Assembly: GCA_903871435.1 (NCBI GenBank)
Contig: CAIQGU010000322.1
Coordinates: forward strand, 1 to 6,703
Origin: an uncultured Burkholderiales bacterium
Lineage (GTDB): Bacteria > Pseudomonadota > Gammaproteobacteria > Burkholderiales > Burkholderiaceae_F
Direction of reading: 5' to 3'
Length of the DNA stretch: 6,703 nucleotides
The notes under the pieces were generated by a model. That model did not search any database, was not told where the DNA came from, and saw nothing but the letters and a program-made list of their open reading frames with translations. Both the position numbers and the translations under genes were made by a program. Every line of letters begins with the position of its first letter. The stretch's first letter is position 1. Below are positions 6,610 through 6,703 of this stretch, piece by piece.

Positions 6610-6703
6610 TTGCGTATCGCCCTGCTCTTCACGCTGTTCTGGCTCGCCGCAACCCCATGTTTTGCGGAAGCGGCGACGGCCGGCACGGCCGGCATCGAGG
6701 TCC
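6610..6703 (+). CDS. Exported protein of unknown function, N-terminus only (runs off window)
   Basis: Starting from TTG, 31 codons are readable and the frame is open to the last base. The first 19 residues form a textbook signal peptide: a short charged start (MR), a hydrophobic core ([12 protein letters not shown]) and a likely signal peptidase I site after TPCFA, followed by Glu-Ala-Ala. The mature part begins [12 protein letters not shown], with Thr-Ala-Gly repeated because of a 9-base tandem duplication. The product should be exported to the periplasm or beyond. A lipobox is not evident: Cys17 is preceded by Ala-Thr-Pro. Too little of the mature protein is present to name a family. It is divergent from ygiQ. 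Confidence 0.7.
   Translation, partial: MRIALLFTLFWLAATPCFAEAATAGTAGIEV
6676..6693. repeat. Tandem 9-base duplication ACGGCCGGC x2
   Basis: Two exact, adjacent copies lie inside the secreted-protein gene and encode Thr-Ala-Gly twice, just after the predicted signal cleavage site. The unit is in frame, so copy-number change would only lengthen or shorten the mature N-terminus. Confidence 0.6.

Noticed and set aside
6504..6695. A 63-codon minus-strand frame at the right edge
   Set aside because: It lies antisense to the signal-peptide gene and the intergenic region, with no motif and no ribosome binding site.
1..6703. CRISPR array, tRNA, phage or toxin-antitoxin system
   Set aside because: No regularly spaced repeats, cloverleaf-like sequence, recombinase or small paired genes are visible on either strand.

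Overview
The window is GC-rich, densely coded chromosomal DNA of a proteobacterium. I lean towards Betaproteobacteria (Burkholderiales-like), judging by codon use, the long Ala/Pro/Arg-rich YgiQ and the style of the small enzymes; this is an inference and no rRNA or marker gene is present to settle it. I count eight protein genes, two of them cut by the window edges. There is no tRNA, rRNA, CRISPR array, insertion sequence or phage gene, and no gene-free stretch longer than about 220 bases.

Layout, left to right. Bases 1-300 (+) hold the C-terminal part of a GyrI-like/AraC effector-binding domain protein. Facing it, one base away, is a minus-strand run of three genes read from 2622 down to 302: an ornithine cyclodeaminase/mu-crystallin family reductase, a small exported SnoaL/DUF4440-like protein that is possibly a lipoprotein, and a putative 2-oxoglutarate-Fe(II) oxygenase. 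They are spaced 69 and 26 bases apart, which suggests one operon. A 219-base divergent intergenic region (2623-2841) separates them from a plus-strand VOC (glyoxalase-fold) protein. A short convergent gap with a hairpin follows. Then comes a second minus-strand pair: a long radical-SAM YgiQ protein (start near 6504) and, 22 bases downstream of it, a glutathione S-transferase-like protein. At the right edge a new plus-strand gene begins from a TTG codon with a good ribosome binding site and a clear signal peptide. It is divergent from ygiQ.

How the genes may work together. The three-gene minus operon joins a probable cyclic-imine/keto-acid reductase with a probable oxygenase, so a small amino-acid or imino-acid modification route is conceivable but unproven. 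The VOC and GST proteins are common accessory enzymes with no substrate readable here. YgiQ is a conserved radical-SAM family of unknown reaction. This copy has an N-terminal extension, an enlarged low-complexity linker and a basic tail. I see no clear new defence, mobile or regulatory system. The most useful points are the TTG-started secreted gene, the unusual YgiQ architecture with a second conserved cysteine set, and the reductase-like active site of the cyclodeaminase homologue.
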